Shown in pieces: positions 1 through 9,100 of a stretch of 64,000 bases of DNA. The translations under genes and the position numbers were made by a program. Numbering within the stretch: position 1 is the first letter of the stretch; every line of letters begins with the position of its first letter. This stretch comes from CAJLIR01 sp964408085 (GTDB lineage: Bacteria; Bacillota_I; Bacilli_A; RF39; UBA660), in NCBI GenBank assembly GCA_964408085.1, contig CAYOYB010000007.1, positions 29,749-93,748 of the forward strand, written 5' to 3'. The notes beneath the pieces are model-generated. The model saw nothing but the letters and a program-made list of their open reading frames with translations, was not told the DNA's origin and ran no database searches.

Positions 1-679
1 GTCTATCTTTGTGAGAAGATATAACATTTTTACTATCATTAATATGAATACAACCAATTTTTTCTAAACCAATATTTTCTTCAATTTCATCTAATATTTT
101 ATCAAAATCATCTATATGATAACCAGCATCATTTAAGTGACATGTATCTAAACATACACCAATTTTATCTTTATATTTTATATTATCGATAATATATTTT
201 AATTCATCAAAATTAATGCCTAATTCTGTTCCCTTTCCAGCCATTGTCTCTAATAAAACTCGTACCTTTGTATGTTCACCAATAACTGTATTTAGTGCAT
301 TAACTATATTATTAAGTCCTTGTTCACGAGGCAATTTTAAAGCACTACCAGGGTGAATTACAACTTGATTTACACCTAATAATTCTACTCTATCAAGTTC
401 TTCTTTTAAAAATCTTACATTAAAATCAAAATTATCAGCATTAGCTAAATTTACAATGTAAGGTGCATGAACCACTACATTTTCTAAAGCAATATTATTT
501 TCTTTCATTAATTGATATGCTTCATCAGTTAGACTGTCATTAAGACTTGAGCGATTAGTATTCTGTGGAGCCCCTGTATAAAACATAAATGTATTAGAAC
601 CATAACTTAATGCTTCTTTAACACTACCTAACAATTGAGTATCTTTATTAAATGAAACATGTGAACCTATAATCAACAT
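1..679 (-). CDS. nfo: Deoxyribonuclease IV (AP endonuclease), 3' end outside window
   Basis: Endonuclease IV is a zinc-dependent apurinic/apyrimidinic endonuclease of base excision repair. About 226 residues are visible. The protein opens MLIIGSHVSFNK and contains TGAPQNTNRSS, VVHAPYIVNLAN, VVIHPGSA, LLETMAGKGTELG, GVCLDTCHLNDAGY and HINDSKN, all hallmark blocks of the family including the His, Glu and Asp metal ligands. The family is usually about 280 aa, so some 50 C-terminal residues lie upstream of position 1. I used the ATG at 679 because AGAGGT lies just before it; an upstream ATG at 684 runs into a stop after two codons. Identity is firm and only the end is missing. Confidence 0.95.
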   Translation of the reverse strand, partial: MLIIGSHVSFNKDTQLLGSVKEALSYGSNTFMFYTGAPQNTNRSSLNDSLTDEAYQLMKENNIALENVVVHAPYIVNLANADNFDFNVRFLKEELDRVELLGVNQVVIHPGSALKLPREQGLNNIVNALNTVIGEHTKVRVLLETMAGKGTELGINFDELKYIIDNIKYKDKIGVCLDTCHLNDAGYHIDDFDKILDEIEENIGLEKIGCIHINDSKNVISSHKDR

Positions 680-701
680 AACATACCTCTTCTCTTCTTA
701 T

Positions 702-730
702 ATTCTAGCATAGATTAAAATTTGTGTAAA
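702..730 (-). promoter_or_regulatory. Sigma-A promoter of nfo
   Basis: On the minus strand TTTACA (725-730), 17 bases, then TAGAAT (702-707), about 20 bases upstream of the nfo start. It is close to consensus. Confidence 0.6.
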
Positions 731-770
731 TTAGATATAATTAAAAGAGAGAATAAAAACAAGGTTACGA

Positions 771-799
771 TTGCAGAACACATTAAAATATGTTATTAT
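771..799 (+). promoter_or_regulatory. Sigma-A promoter of the 822 gene
   Basis: TTGCAG (771-776), 17 bases, TATTAT (794-799), with a TG one base before the -10 (extended -10). It is followed by the ribosome binding site AAAGGTGAT before the ATG at 822. Confidence 0.6.
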
Positions 800-821
800 A
801 TGAAACAAAAAAGGTGATAAT

Positions 822-1574
822 ATGCAAAATTTATTTGATTTTATTCAAACATATACGATAGGAAAAGAATCACTAGATAAACAATTTTCCATAGAACTTT
901 ATAATTTTTTACGTTCTTTTTACTCTGTCGAAGATTTTGTTAAATCAATGGAATTTATGCAAAATATTTATGATCCTTATTTTGCCTACTATCTTCCAAG
1001 TGAAAGACAATTATATATTAACTTCAACAAAATGGCTAATGATATAAATGCTTATATTAATAGTTTAAACATATATAATAGAGATAAAGTATTGGCCTTA
1101 TATTTATGTTTGTTTCATTTAATAAATCATGAATTTAAACATATTTGTCAAGAAAAAGAGAAAACAAATAACCAAAATACAATAGAAAGTCGCCTTTTAA
1201 CATTAAGCGACTGGATTGAACAATATTATCGCGAAGAAGGAATGCTTTTTTCGCGTTACAAAATAGATCCAATTGAAAGACAAGCCGAATTATCTTCTCT
1301 TAGTCAATTAATTAGTATGACTAAATCTGGAGGAATATGTGCATTAACTACTGAAATGACAAGAAGATATATACGAAATGCAAAAGAAGGCTATTTGGGC
1401 ACTTTAGAAGACTATCCCGCTAAATCTTTTTTAAAAGATTATTGGTATCCTACTGTTAATTTAATTGAAGAATTAGATGAATATCCTATAACACAAGACA
1501 ATTTACAAACTAGAATAGAATTAGGGTTGAGAATTACAAAAGATGAAAATGAAAGATTAAAAGTTTATAAGTAA
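822..1574 (+). CDS. Zincin-like protein with HEFKH motif, function unknown
   Basis: A soluble 250-aa protein that I do not recognise as a named family. Residues around 105-112 read LINHEFKHICQE, an HExxH zinc-protease motif embedded in a helix. About 50 residues later comes PIERQAELSSL, whose Glu in an ExxAE-like helix could be the third zinc ligand. There is no signal peptide or membrane segment, so it should be cytoplasmic. It has its own promoter and a good ribosome binding site and stands alone between divergent nfo and a convergent GH3 gene. The overall style (helical, HExxH in the middle) resembles the two proteins at 51081-53222, but I cannot show homology by eye. Metalloprotease activity is an inference from the motif only. 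Confidence 0.6.
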   Translation: MQNLFDFIQTYTIGKESLDKQFSIELYNFLRSFYSVEDFVKSMEFMQNIYDPYFAYYLPSERQLYINFNKMANDINAYINSLNIYNRDKVLALYLCLFHLINHEFKHICQEKEKTNNQNTIESRLLTLSDWIEQYYREEGMLFSRYKIDPIERQAELSSLSQLISMTKSGGICALTTEMTRRYIRNAKEGYLGTLEDYPAKSFLKDYWYPTVNLIEELDEYPITQDNLQTRIELGLRITKDENERLKVYK

Positions 1575-1889
1575 TGCTAACATGCTTTTTAGTAAAAAGG
1601 GCTCAATAAAATAAGTATTTAATTAAAGTTAAACTAAATACTAAATTTCAAATTGATATCTATAAACACAATTTACTTTTTCACTTAACAAATTTATGAA
1701 ATCAAATAAAATTTATTCAATAAATTTTAAAGATAATGCGATATATTATTGCTAATAACAAAAGATAATATGTACTATTTTCAATAACAAAAATAGTTGC
1801 AGATATCTATATTATTGGCTCAATTTGAAAAAAACTTATGAGTCAATATGGTTATCGTTAGTTGTTATTTTAAATGAAACCATCTCAAA
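1575..1889. other. AT-rich intergenic stretch, nothing coding seen
   Basis: About 315 bases between two convergent genes. I see only short AT-rich ORFs without ribosome binding sites and a weak hairpin near 1612-1642 (AGTATTTA/TAAATACT) that may end the 822 transcript. The octamer GGCTCAAT occurs twice (near 1600 and 1816), which is not significant on its own. Confidence 0.4.
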
Positions 1890-1926
1890 AAACATAAAAA
1901 TCCTCATGACTAAATTATTCATGAGG
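1885..1926 (-). terminator. Rho-independent terminator of nagZ
   Basis: On the minus strand the perfect stem CCTCATGA/TCATGAGG (1919-1926 with 1902-1909) is followed by ATTTTTATGTTTTTT. It lies just after the nagZ stop. Confidence 0.8.
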
Positions 1927-1933
1927 AAAAATT

Positions 1934-3310
1934 TTATTTTGTTTTATCAATCATTAAGCCTTTATAATATTTCCATGCTAATACTTTTAAAACAGCATCG
2001 TCAAGAACCTTTTCACTTATAGTTCCATCATTTATAGCATCTTTAATATTTTTAACACTTTCTGCATAATCAGTTACAATCAATAAATCATTTCCTGCCA
2101 AAATAGCTTTAACTGTAGCTGAACCTTGTACATTATCAGTTACTGCTTTCATAGATAAATCATCAGTAATAATAACACCCGTAAAATTCAATTTATTTCT
2201 AAGTAGATTATGAATATTAGATGATAAAGATGCTGGATTGTCAGGATCAATACTATTAACAGTATTATGACTAACTAAAACAGCTTCAGCTCCAGCATTT
2301 ATTCCAGCTGTAAAAGGAGGTAAATCATTATTTAAAATATCGTCATAACTTCTAGTATCTGTCGCCGATCCAACATGTGTATCAACATTATTTCCATATC
2401 CAGGAAAATGTTTTAACGTATAAGAAACTTTACCATTTTTACTAGCTTCTATTACTGTTTTAGCGTATTCACTTGTTTTAGCAGTATCCAAGCCAATTGA
2501 CCTATTATACATATAGTCATTAGGATCAGTTGAAACATCAACTACTGGGGCTAAATTAACATTAATACCTAACTCCTGTAAAACTTTACTTTTATTAATT
2601 GTATCTTCTTTAATTAAACCAAAACCACCTTCACTATATAATTGTTGTGAAGATTTAAAAGGTGTAGAGGCTAAATTTTTATTAGAACTTACCCTAACAA
2701 CACTACCACCCTCCTCATCAACCGCAATTAATAAAGGAATATTAGAAGCCGCTTGAAACTCATTAATCATATTAATAACTTCTTGTTTTGTTTTAGAATT
2801 AAAATCTTTGGCAAAAAGTAAATAACCACCAAAATGATATTTTTCTAAATCTTCTATTTTATTTGTATCTGGAACTCTAACTAATAACAATTGACCTATT
2901 TTTTCATCTAATGATAAAGAGTCTAATTTAGTTTGAGCCATTTTATAAAAATCAGCAAATATATCATCTTTAGCTGTTGTTTTTATAGTTTGATTTGAGC
3001 CTATAGTATAATTAATCACATTAATACTTTGATTAGATATATCCTTATTTAAAACACCAGTATATTCTAATACAACAGTATCTCCTGATTCTAATGTAAA
3101 ATCATTAATATTATCAAAAGTATATATAATATTATTTCCATCTCTTACCATTACTACATCATCAGAAACAGTTAATACCATAGCCGTTAAATATTTTGAT
3201 TCATTTTTATTTGAACTATTATTATTGGAACTATTTGTAATTAAAAATATTATCGATAAAGCTATAATAAATAATAAAACAACAATTATAATTTTAGTTC
3301 TTTTGCTCAT
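1934..3310 (-). CDS. nagZ: Membrane-anchored GH3 beta-N-acetylglucosaminidase, NagZ-like
   Basis: A 458-aa glycoside hydrolase family 3 protein predicted to remove N-acetylglucosamine from muropeptides during wall turnover. Residues about 7-25 form one hydrophobic segment after a KR-rich start and have no lipobox cysteine, so it is a signal anchor with the enzyme outside the membrane. Residues about 25-110 are a small beta-rich domain. The GH3 barrel follows: LLIAVDEEGGSVVR, NVNLAPVVDVSTDP, KHFPGYGNNVDTHVG (the substrate-binding KHFPG block and the Asp-x-His dyad) and VIITDDLSMKAV with the likely Asp nucleophile. The usual KHFPGHG reads KHFPGYG here. There is no C-terminal sandwich domain, as in other NagZ. 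It has its own promoter and terminator. Confidence 0.88.
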   Translation of the reverse strand: MSKRTKIIIVVLLFIIALSIIFLITNSSNNNSSNKNESKYLTAMVLTVSDDVVMVRDGNNIIYTFDNINDFTLESGDTVVLEYTGVLNKDISNQSINVINYTIGSNQTIKTTAKDDIFADFYKMAQTKLDSLSLDEKIGQLLLVRVPDTNKIEDLEKYHFGGYLLFAKDFNSKTKQEVINMINEFQAASNIPLLIAVDEEGGSVVRVSSNKNLASTPFKSSQQLYSEGGFGLIKEDTINKSKVLQELGINVNLAPVVDVSTDPNDYMYNRSIGLDTAKTSEYAKTVIEASKNGKVSYTLKHFPGYGNNVDTHVGSATDTRSYDDILNNDLPPFTAGINAGAEAVLVSHNTVNSIDPDNPASLSSNIHNLLRNKLNFTGVIITDDLSMKAVTDNVQGSATVKAILAGNDLLIVTDYAESVKNIKDAINDGTISEKVLDDAVLKVLAWKYYKGLMIDKTK

Positions 3311-3333
3311 ATAAAACTCCTTCCTATCATTAA

Positions 3334-3363
3334 ATTATATTCCTTTTATAGGTGTTTATGCAA
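3334..3363 (-). promoter_or_regulatory. Sigma-A promoter of nagZ
   Basis: Minus strand TTGCAT (3358-3363), 18 bases, TATAAT (3334-3339). It fills the short gap between gpr and nagZ and is followed by GGAAGGAG before the ATG. Confidence 0.6.
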
Positions 3364-3364
3364 C

Positions 3365-4396
3365 TTACAAATTGTTGACATTTTTATGTAAAGCTCTATT
3401 AATTCCATTACCAATAACATCACTTAACTTTTCTATTTCAAAGTCAACTTCTTTAGGAGTAACCATTAAATTATAGCCAATTGGGGTTAAAACTTCAAAG
3501 ATTAATTGTTTAACTTCATCAGTATTTAAACTTCCAATCATACCAAACAATTGATGTTTTAAGCTTTCGTCAACTATTACATTTTTCTTTAAATAATTAA
3601 TATTTCCTACCGTTAAACGATTACTAGGTTTATCAATATTTTCTTTAGTATATGAAAAATGTTTATACATATAGTTTATAGTATCACTAACAATTGTTAC
3701 CGCATCAACAACAGTAGGAACGCCAATCGCAATAACTGGTTTTCCAATTGTATCCTTAGAAATTTCTTTTCTTTTATTACCAATACCACTTCCAGGATGA
3801 ATACCTGTATCAGTCATTTGAATAGTTCGATTAACTCTCTCTATTGATTGACTTGCTAAAGCATCAACTACAATAACAAAATCAACTGTAAGTGAATTTA
3901 TGACACTAGCTATTAAATCACTTGTTTCAATTCCAGTTGTTCCCATAACACCTGGGGAAATGGCTGATACTTTCCTAAAACCATCTTCAACACTACCATA
4001 TAAAAATAAATGATTAGTTACTAAAATATTACTAATCGTAAGTGGTCCTAAAGCATCTGGTGTTGATTTATCATTACCAAGTCCAATAATTAGACATGAT
4101 GCATCATCATTTATTGATACCTTCTTTAATAATTCTTTTAATTTTAAACTAAATATTTCTTTTACTTTTTCTTTGCGATTATAATCAGTTATATCTGTAA
4201 ATTCGATTGTAATATAATTTCCAACCTTTTTATTTATTTTTTTACTGCCTATTTTATCAACATAAACATTAGTAATTTTGATATCATCATAATTCTCTTG
4301 ATCACTACTTATTCCTTCAATTTTATCATCACCAATTGCTTCGATTGCTAAATCTGTACGAAGTTGATATTTACTTAAATCAATATCATGATTCAT
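3365..4396 (-). CDS. gpr: Spore germination protease GPR
   Basis: Aspartic-type endopeptidase (family A25) that degrades small acid-soluble proteins protecting spore DNA when a spore germinates. At 343 aa it is near the usual 370. It matches the family along its length: YQLRTDLAIEA near the N-terminus (the propeptide cleavage zone), SCLIIGLGNDKSTPDALGP, ISPGVMGTTGIETSD, FVIVVDALASQSIERVNRT, DTGIHPGSGIGNKR, PVIAIGVPTVVDAV and NLMVTPKEVDFEI. GAGGTGAAG precedes the ATG. It is divergent from rpsT, the same neighbourhood seen in Bacillus. No strong sigma-A promoter is visible. CACAATA upstream loosely resembles a forespore (sigma F/G) -10 element, which is weak evidence. Its presence implies that the lineage sporulates or recently did. 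Confidence 0.95.
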   Translation of the reverse strand: MNHDIDLSKYQLRTDLAIEAIGDDKIEGISSDQENYDDIKITNVYVDKIGSKKINKKVGNYITIEFTDITDYNRKEKVKEIFSLKLKELLKKVSINDDASCLIIGLGNDKSTPDALGPLTISNILVTNHLFLYGSVEDGFRKVSAISPGVMGTTGIETSDLIASVINSLTVDFVIVVDALASQSIERVNRTIQMTDTGIHPGSGIGNKRKEISKDTIGKPVIAIGVPTVVDAVTIVSDTINYMYKHFSYTKENIDKPSNRLTVGNINYLKKNVIVDESLKHQLFGMIGSLNTDEVKQLIFEVLTPIGYNLMVTPKEVDFEIEKLSDVIGNGINRALHKNVNNL

Positions 4397-4482
4397 TTTT
4401 CTTCACCTCATTAATATTGTGGATAGTTTTAACATTTTTTATTTTATTTTCACATATATTTATAAGAAAAATATTATTTTTA

Positions 4483-4511
4483 TTGCTTTTTTTATTAATT
4501 TTTGCTAAAAT
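4483..4511 (+). promoter_or_regulatory. Sigma-A promoter of rpsT
   Basis: TTGCTT (4483-4488), 17 bases, TAAAAT (4506-4511). The strong ribosome binding site GGGAGGTGA follows at 4531. Confidence 0.65.
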
Positions 4512-4543
4512 TAAAGTACTTGAATTAACTGGGAGGTGAAATT

Positions 4544-4807
4544 ATGGCAAACATGAAAAACGCAAAAAAGAAAATTAAAGTTATCGCCAAAGAAACAGTA
4601 AGTAATAATAACTATGAAGCATCTATGAAAACTGCTATGAAAAAAGTTGAAAGAGCTGTTAGTGCTAATGATAAAGAAACTGCTCAAGCAAATTTAAAAA
4701 CTGCTATTAAAGCTATTGATAAAGCTGCTTCTAAAGGAGTTGCTAGTAAAAACTTTGTAGCTCGTAATAAATCTCGTTTATCTAAAAAAGTTAACGCTAT
4801 GAACTAA
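4544..4807 (+). CDS. rpsT: 30S ribosomal protein S20
   Basis: An 87-aa, Lys/Ala-rich, fully helical protein of the small ribosomal subunit that binds 16S rRNA. It opens MANMKNAKKKIKVIAKE and has the typical KTAIKAIDKAASKG and RNKSRLSKKVNAM blocks. Length is the family standard. It is a single-gene transcription unit with its own promoter, a near-perfect ribosome binding site and a strong terminator. Confidence 0.97.
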   Translation: MANMKNAKKKIKVIAKETVSNNNYEASMKTAMKKVERAVSANDKETAQANLKTAIKAIDKAASKGVASKNFVARNKSRLSKKVNAMN

Positions 4808-4836
4808 TCAATTCTTGGAGGAATTGATTTTTTTTA
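4806..4836 (+). terminator. Rho-independent terminator of rpsT
   Basis: Perfect 9-bp stem AATCAATTC/GAATTGATT (4806-4814, 4821-4829) followed by a T run. It starts within the stop codon. Confidence 0.9.
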
Positions 4837-4924
4837 TTTTTAAAATTAAATAATTGACACTATATTATTGAGATTTTTACATATATCAAAAATATAAATA
4901 ATTTATCGAAAATATTTTGTTAAT

Positions 4925-4957
4925 TGTACTTCTTTTTTTTGAAGTTTTTGGTATAAT
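4925..4957 (+). promoter_or_regulatory. Promoter of the transglutaminase-like gene
   Basis: Consensus TATAAT at 4952-4957. The -35 is poor (TTGTAC at 4925, 21 bases away). Transcription should begin near 4964, which rules out the more upstream start codons of the next gene. Confidence 0.45.
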
Positions 4958-4973
4958 AATAATGGTGAAGGAT

Positions 4974-5894
4974 ATGAAAAAATTACTAATATTTCTTATC
5001 ACTGTAGCTATTCTTTTTATAGTTTACACTTATAAAGATCAATTATTTGAGTATATCGTTTTAAACTATATATATAAAGAAGAATTTACAGCTGGTAATA
5101 CTAATGAATATAAATTAAATTATAACAACAGTTTTGTTAAACAAACTGACAATTTTAAACCTAAAAATAAACAGGATATTTTAAATATTATTTATAGTGG
5201 TTTAAATAATGGTTGGGATGAATTTAGCTATTTCTGTACAATGGAATATGAAAATTGTATTGAAGATTCTAAAGATATAACTAATAATGCTATAACTGTA
5301 TCCTATATGAATAATTTCATCCATCCTTATAATAGTTTTAGTAATATTAAAATAAGTATTAATAATTTAGGTAAAGTCACTATTAAAGTAAATAAATTAT
5401 ACACAGAAAATGAAATTTCAGAAATTAATTCAAAAATAGATGAAATTTATAATAAAATTATTACTCCAAATATGAGTGATAAAGAAAAAATAAGCGCTAT
5501 TCATGATTATATCATCAATAATACTATCTATGATAGTGAAAAAGCTGATAATCTAAATAATGAAAACTATATAGCTAAATATAAATCACAAACAGCTTAT
5601 GGGCCATTATTACAAGGTTTTGGTATTTGTGGAGGATATAGTGACGCTATGGCATTATTCTTAAATAAAATGAATATTCCTAATTATAAAATATCAAGTA
5701 ATAATCATGTTTGGAATTTTGTCTATATAGATAATACTTGGCTACATCTAGATTTAACTTGGGATGATCCTGTAGTTAATACCAAAGAGAATTTACTACT
5801 TCACAACTTCTTTCTAATTACATCAGAAGAACTTACTGAAAAAAATACAGGACAACATGACTATGATACAACTATTTTTAAAGAAGCTAAATAA
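4974..5894 (+). CDS. Membrane-anchored transglutaminase-like protein
   Basis: A 306-aa protein with one N-terminal membrane segment (MKKLLIFLITVAILFIVYT) and an extracytoplasmic transglutaminase-like fold. The catalytic triad is readable near the C-terminus: Cys in QGFGICGGYSDAM, His in NNHVWNFVYI and Asp in WLHLDLTWDDP. Such domains act as cysteine peptidases or cross-linkers at the bacterial surface; the substrate here is unknown. I chose the ATG at 4974 because GAAGGA lies directly upstream and the -10 at 4952 puts the transcript start near 4964. The longer reading from 4917 would begin before the promoter. It is a single-gene unit with its own terminator. Confidence 0.82.
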   Translation: MKKLLIFLITVAILFIVYTYKDQLFEYIVLNYIYKEEFTAGNTNEYKLNYNNSFVKQTDNFKPKNKQDILNIIYSGLNNGWDEFSYFCTMEYENCIEDSKDITNNAITVSYMNNFIHPYNSFSNIKISINNLGKVTIKVNKLYTENEISEINSKIDEIYNKIITPNMSDKEKISAIHDYIINNTIYDSEKADNLNNENYIAKYKSQTAYGPLLQGFGICGGYSDAMALFLNKMNIPNYKISSNNHVWNFVYIDNTWLHLDLTWDDPVVNTKENLLLHNFFLITSEELTEKNTGQHDYDTTIFKEAK

Positions 5895-5918
5895 ACGTGT
5901 TATATGCGTTTTTTTTAT
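5893..5918 (+). terminator. Terminator of the transglutaminase-like gene
   Basis: Short stem AAACG/CGTTT (5893-5897, 5907-5911) running into eight or more T. Confidence 0.6.
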
Positions 5919-5939
5919 GAATAAGAGTATAATTTTTTT

Positions 5940-5968
5940 GTTTCATTATAAAAAGATTGTGATATAAT
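5940..5968 (+). promoter_or_regulatory. Extended -10 promoter of the giant sigma-like gene
   Basis: TGATATAAT (5960-5968) is a perfect extended -10. The -35 is weak (GTTTCA at 5940, 17 bases away). The transcript would have a leader of about 155 bases before the sigma-like start at 6133. Confidence 0.6.
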
Positions 5969-5992
5969 ATGTAATAAATAAATGGGAGTATA

Positions 5993-6058
5993 ATGTCTTT
6001 AAATAAATTAAGATATTCTTTAACAGAACATACTAAAAAATTTTTCTTTACTTACTAA
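5993..6058 (+). CDS. Possible 21-codon leader ORF upstream of the sigma-like gene
   Basis: This ORF begins MSLNKLRYSLTEHTKK and ends in an aromatic stretch. It sits directly behind a good ribosome binding site (TGGGAG) in the leader of the 6133 gene. Its TAA overlaps an ATG (TAATG, 6056-6060) that opens an 11-codon ORF ending at 6093, in frame with the downstream gene. The arrangement resembles a translated regulatory leader. It resembles no known attenuator, so function is open and coding is likely but unproven. Confidence 0.4.
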   Translation: MSLNKLRYSLTEHTKKFFFTY

Positions 6059-6132
6059 TGCTTAAGATTACTTATTCACCTATTTGTTACTAATTACATT
6101 GATTTATTAAATAATTTAGAAAGATGATTGCT

Positions 6133-9100
6133 ATGGAAGATGAAATAAAAATTCTAACAGATGATGAATTAGAAAAAGCATTTACTAGTGCTGCTTATAC
6201 GAGTTACCTAAATGAAATAAGACGTTATCCAATTTTATCTATCGCCCAACAAACTGAGTTAGGAATGCGTAAAGATAAAGAAGCAAAAGAACTCTTAGTG
6301 AAATGCAATTTAAGATTAGTTGTAAGTGTAGCATTTCATTATAAACCACTATTAAAGCATCTTGACATATTAGATATAATTCAAGAAGGCAATTTAGGCC
6401 TTATACGTGCAGTCGAAACTTATGACCCTTCTAAGGCAGCCTTTACTACTTATGCAGTTCCATGGATAAAATTTAAAATAACGCGTGAAAGAGACGAAAA
6501 AGACTCAGAAATTAGGAAACCAGTATTTATGACTACTGCTACTAATAAATATCTTAAATTAGTTAATAATTGTGAACAAAAAAATTTACCATTACCAAGT
6601 GATAAAGAAATCTGCGATATTTTAAATATTACAATGAACACATTAAAAAGTATCAGAACCACCTTAAATCAAACTATTGTTAGTCTTAATCAACCTATTG
6701 GTGATAATGAACAAAATGAATTAGGAGATATTGTCCCAGTTGAAAATAATGAATATAATAATATAATAAATGAAATAGATGATGGATATTTACTTTTGGT
6801 TATTAAAGAAATTTTAAGTCCATTGCGTTATTTTGTTATTTATCATAATATTTTAAGTGATGATAAAAAATCATTAACATACCTAGCTACCATCCTAAAT
6901 ATAACATTGGAACGAATTAGACAAATCAAAGAAGGAGCTTTAGCAAAAATAAAACCATATATAAAAGAGAATAGCAAATTATTTATTCAAACATTAAATA
7001 AAATTAGAAATAGAGAAGGAAATAAATTCAGCTATTTAAAGACTACCCCACTCTCTCCTACAAAAATAATTAAATATATGTATTTAAAAGATGATTTAAC
7101 TGATTTAGAAAGACAATTGTATGAGTTAAATGTATTTGGAAAATATAAATATAATAATGAACAGTATGCTACTATTTTAGAAGTAACTCTAGAAGAATTA
7201 AAACAAATAATGATATCCTTAAAATCAAAAATTAACCAAAAATTTAGTGATGTAAAACCATTTAGACATTTTCAAATTCTAATGACCAAAACTTATGGTA
7301 CTAAAATTTTTAATATAGATATAATCAACAAAGAAAAGATAATAGATTATTATGCTTTAAAAGAAAAATATAGTTCACTAAGTTTAGAGGAAATTTTATG
7401 CTATTTTAATGACATTGATTATAATCTAACACCTGCTGAAGAACAGCTTCTTAACAGATTCTTTGGCGTATATGATGCCTGTTTAGTCAGAGAAAGAGAA
7501 ATAGAAAAAGAAATAAACATTTTAAAATTTGGCTTTAAGAGAACTGACCATTCAGAACATATTAATAACTTGTATAAAATATATCAAAAAATAAAAAACG
7601 ACTTTAGTGAAGTACAACAATTATATTTAGAATGTTATGTTTTTGGTGAAAAAAATAAACAAGAATTTAATGCTCAATATCCAAATTATAAAATTGATAG
7701 AGATAAACTAATAAGTCTTTTAGAAAAAAAATATTACCATATATTTGAGTACTTTGAAAATAGTTTTACAAAAGAAAAATGGTTACAGATAAAAGAAAAA
7801 TATAGTCATCGTTTTACTGAACAAAAGTTAAAAGTTTTAGATTTATATTTTGATGTATTTGAGCGAACTCATTCTAGGACTGAAATGGCCAAAATGTTAA
7901 ATATAGATTCCACTGATTTAAACAATCTTCTTCAGCCAGCCTTAGAACTCGCTAATAAATTATATAGTGGAATAGTTAGTACTTTAGAGATAGATAAAGA
8001 ATTATATATACCTTATATTTTACAACCATATTGTGAATTTGTTCCGGAAACTAGAAAAATTTTAAAATTGTATTTAATAGAGAGTAAAACATATGAAGAA
8101 ATAAGTAAATTAACCCAATTAACTACAACAAAAATTTCTAATATAGTGACAAGTGGTATAAGAAAGATAGATTTTTATCGTTTTAATATTATAGAACCAT
8201 TTCTCATTGAAAAAAATGAATTAGATGAAATTTTTAAATTTTATGATAAAAAAATATCTTTCCAAGAAAGACAAATTATCGAATTAAAGTATTTACAATA
8301 TTTAGAAAATAGTGATATTTCAAAAAAATTAGGCCTAGATTTAAAATTTGTTAACAATACAATATCTCGTTTTAATAGTTTTTATGATCGATTTAAAACA
8401 AAAGACGTTAGCATAGACTTAAATGATATTAAAAATGAATTATCTTTACATCAAAGTGAAACTGTTTTAACAGATAGAGAAATAGAATTTGCTAGCTTCT
8501 ACTATGGTCTACCTACTGGATACAATCCAAATGCTCATAAATTATCTAAAGAAGAATTAATGATGAGAATGGATTTGTCTGATACTATATTTGCAAATAT
8601 AGAAAAAAGTATTAAAAGTTCATTAAAAAAGAAAAAAGTTGGACTTAAAAAACCTGAAATAATATATATACCTAGGGATAAATTAAAAGAATTATTAAGC
8701 GACGCTCATTTACCAATAAGTGAAAAAGAAAGAGATATAATTTGTCATTTATTAGAGTTAAACGATTATAAATACATGACTCTTGAAGAGTTATCTGCAA
8801 AAATTGGAGAAAATAAAGGAAGCATTAAAACAAGATATCAAAGAGCGATTATTAGTATTTATAAATATATTAATCATGAAATAGAAGGAATAGTTAATTA
8901 CGAACTAGATATACTTCCTTTACTAAAATATTTTGGTACTAGTGATAGGCAGAAAATAATTGATTGTTATAAAAATGGATTAACATATGATCAATTAGCA
9001 GAAAAATATAATATATCAAAAGGACAGTTATCTCGAGACATGGATCGAATAAGAAATATTATTCATGAAATTCAAAATAATCCTGATGCTAAAAAATTTG

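Noticed and set aside
1825..2022. 65-codon plus-strand ORF
   Set aside because: It overlaps the nagZ terminator and C-terminus on the other strand, has no ribosome binding site and starts with a non-ATG codon.
4917..4973. 19-codon N-terminal extension of the transglutaminase-like protein
   Set aside because: It would begin upstream of the TATAAT at 4952; the ATG at 4974 has the ribosome binding site and gives a normal signal anchor.
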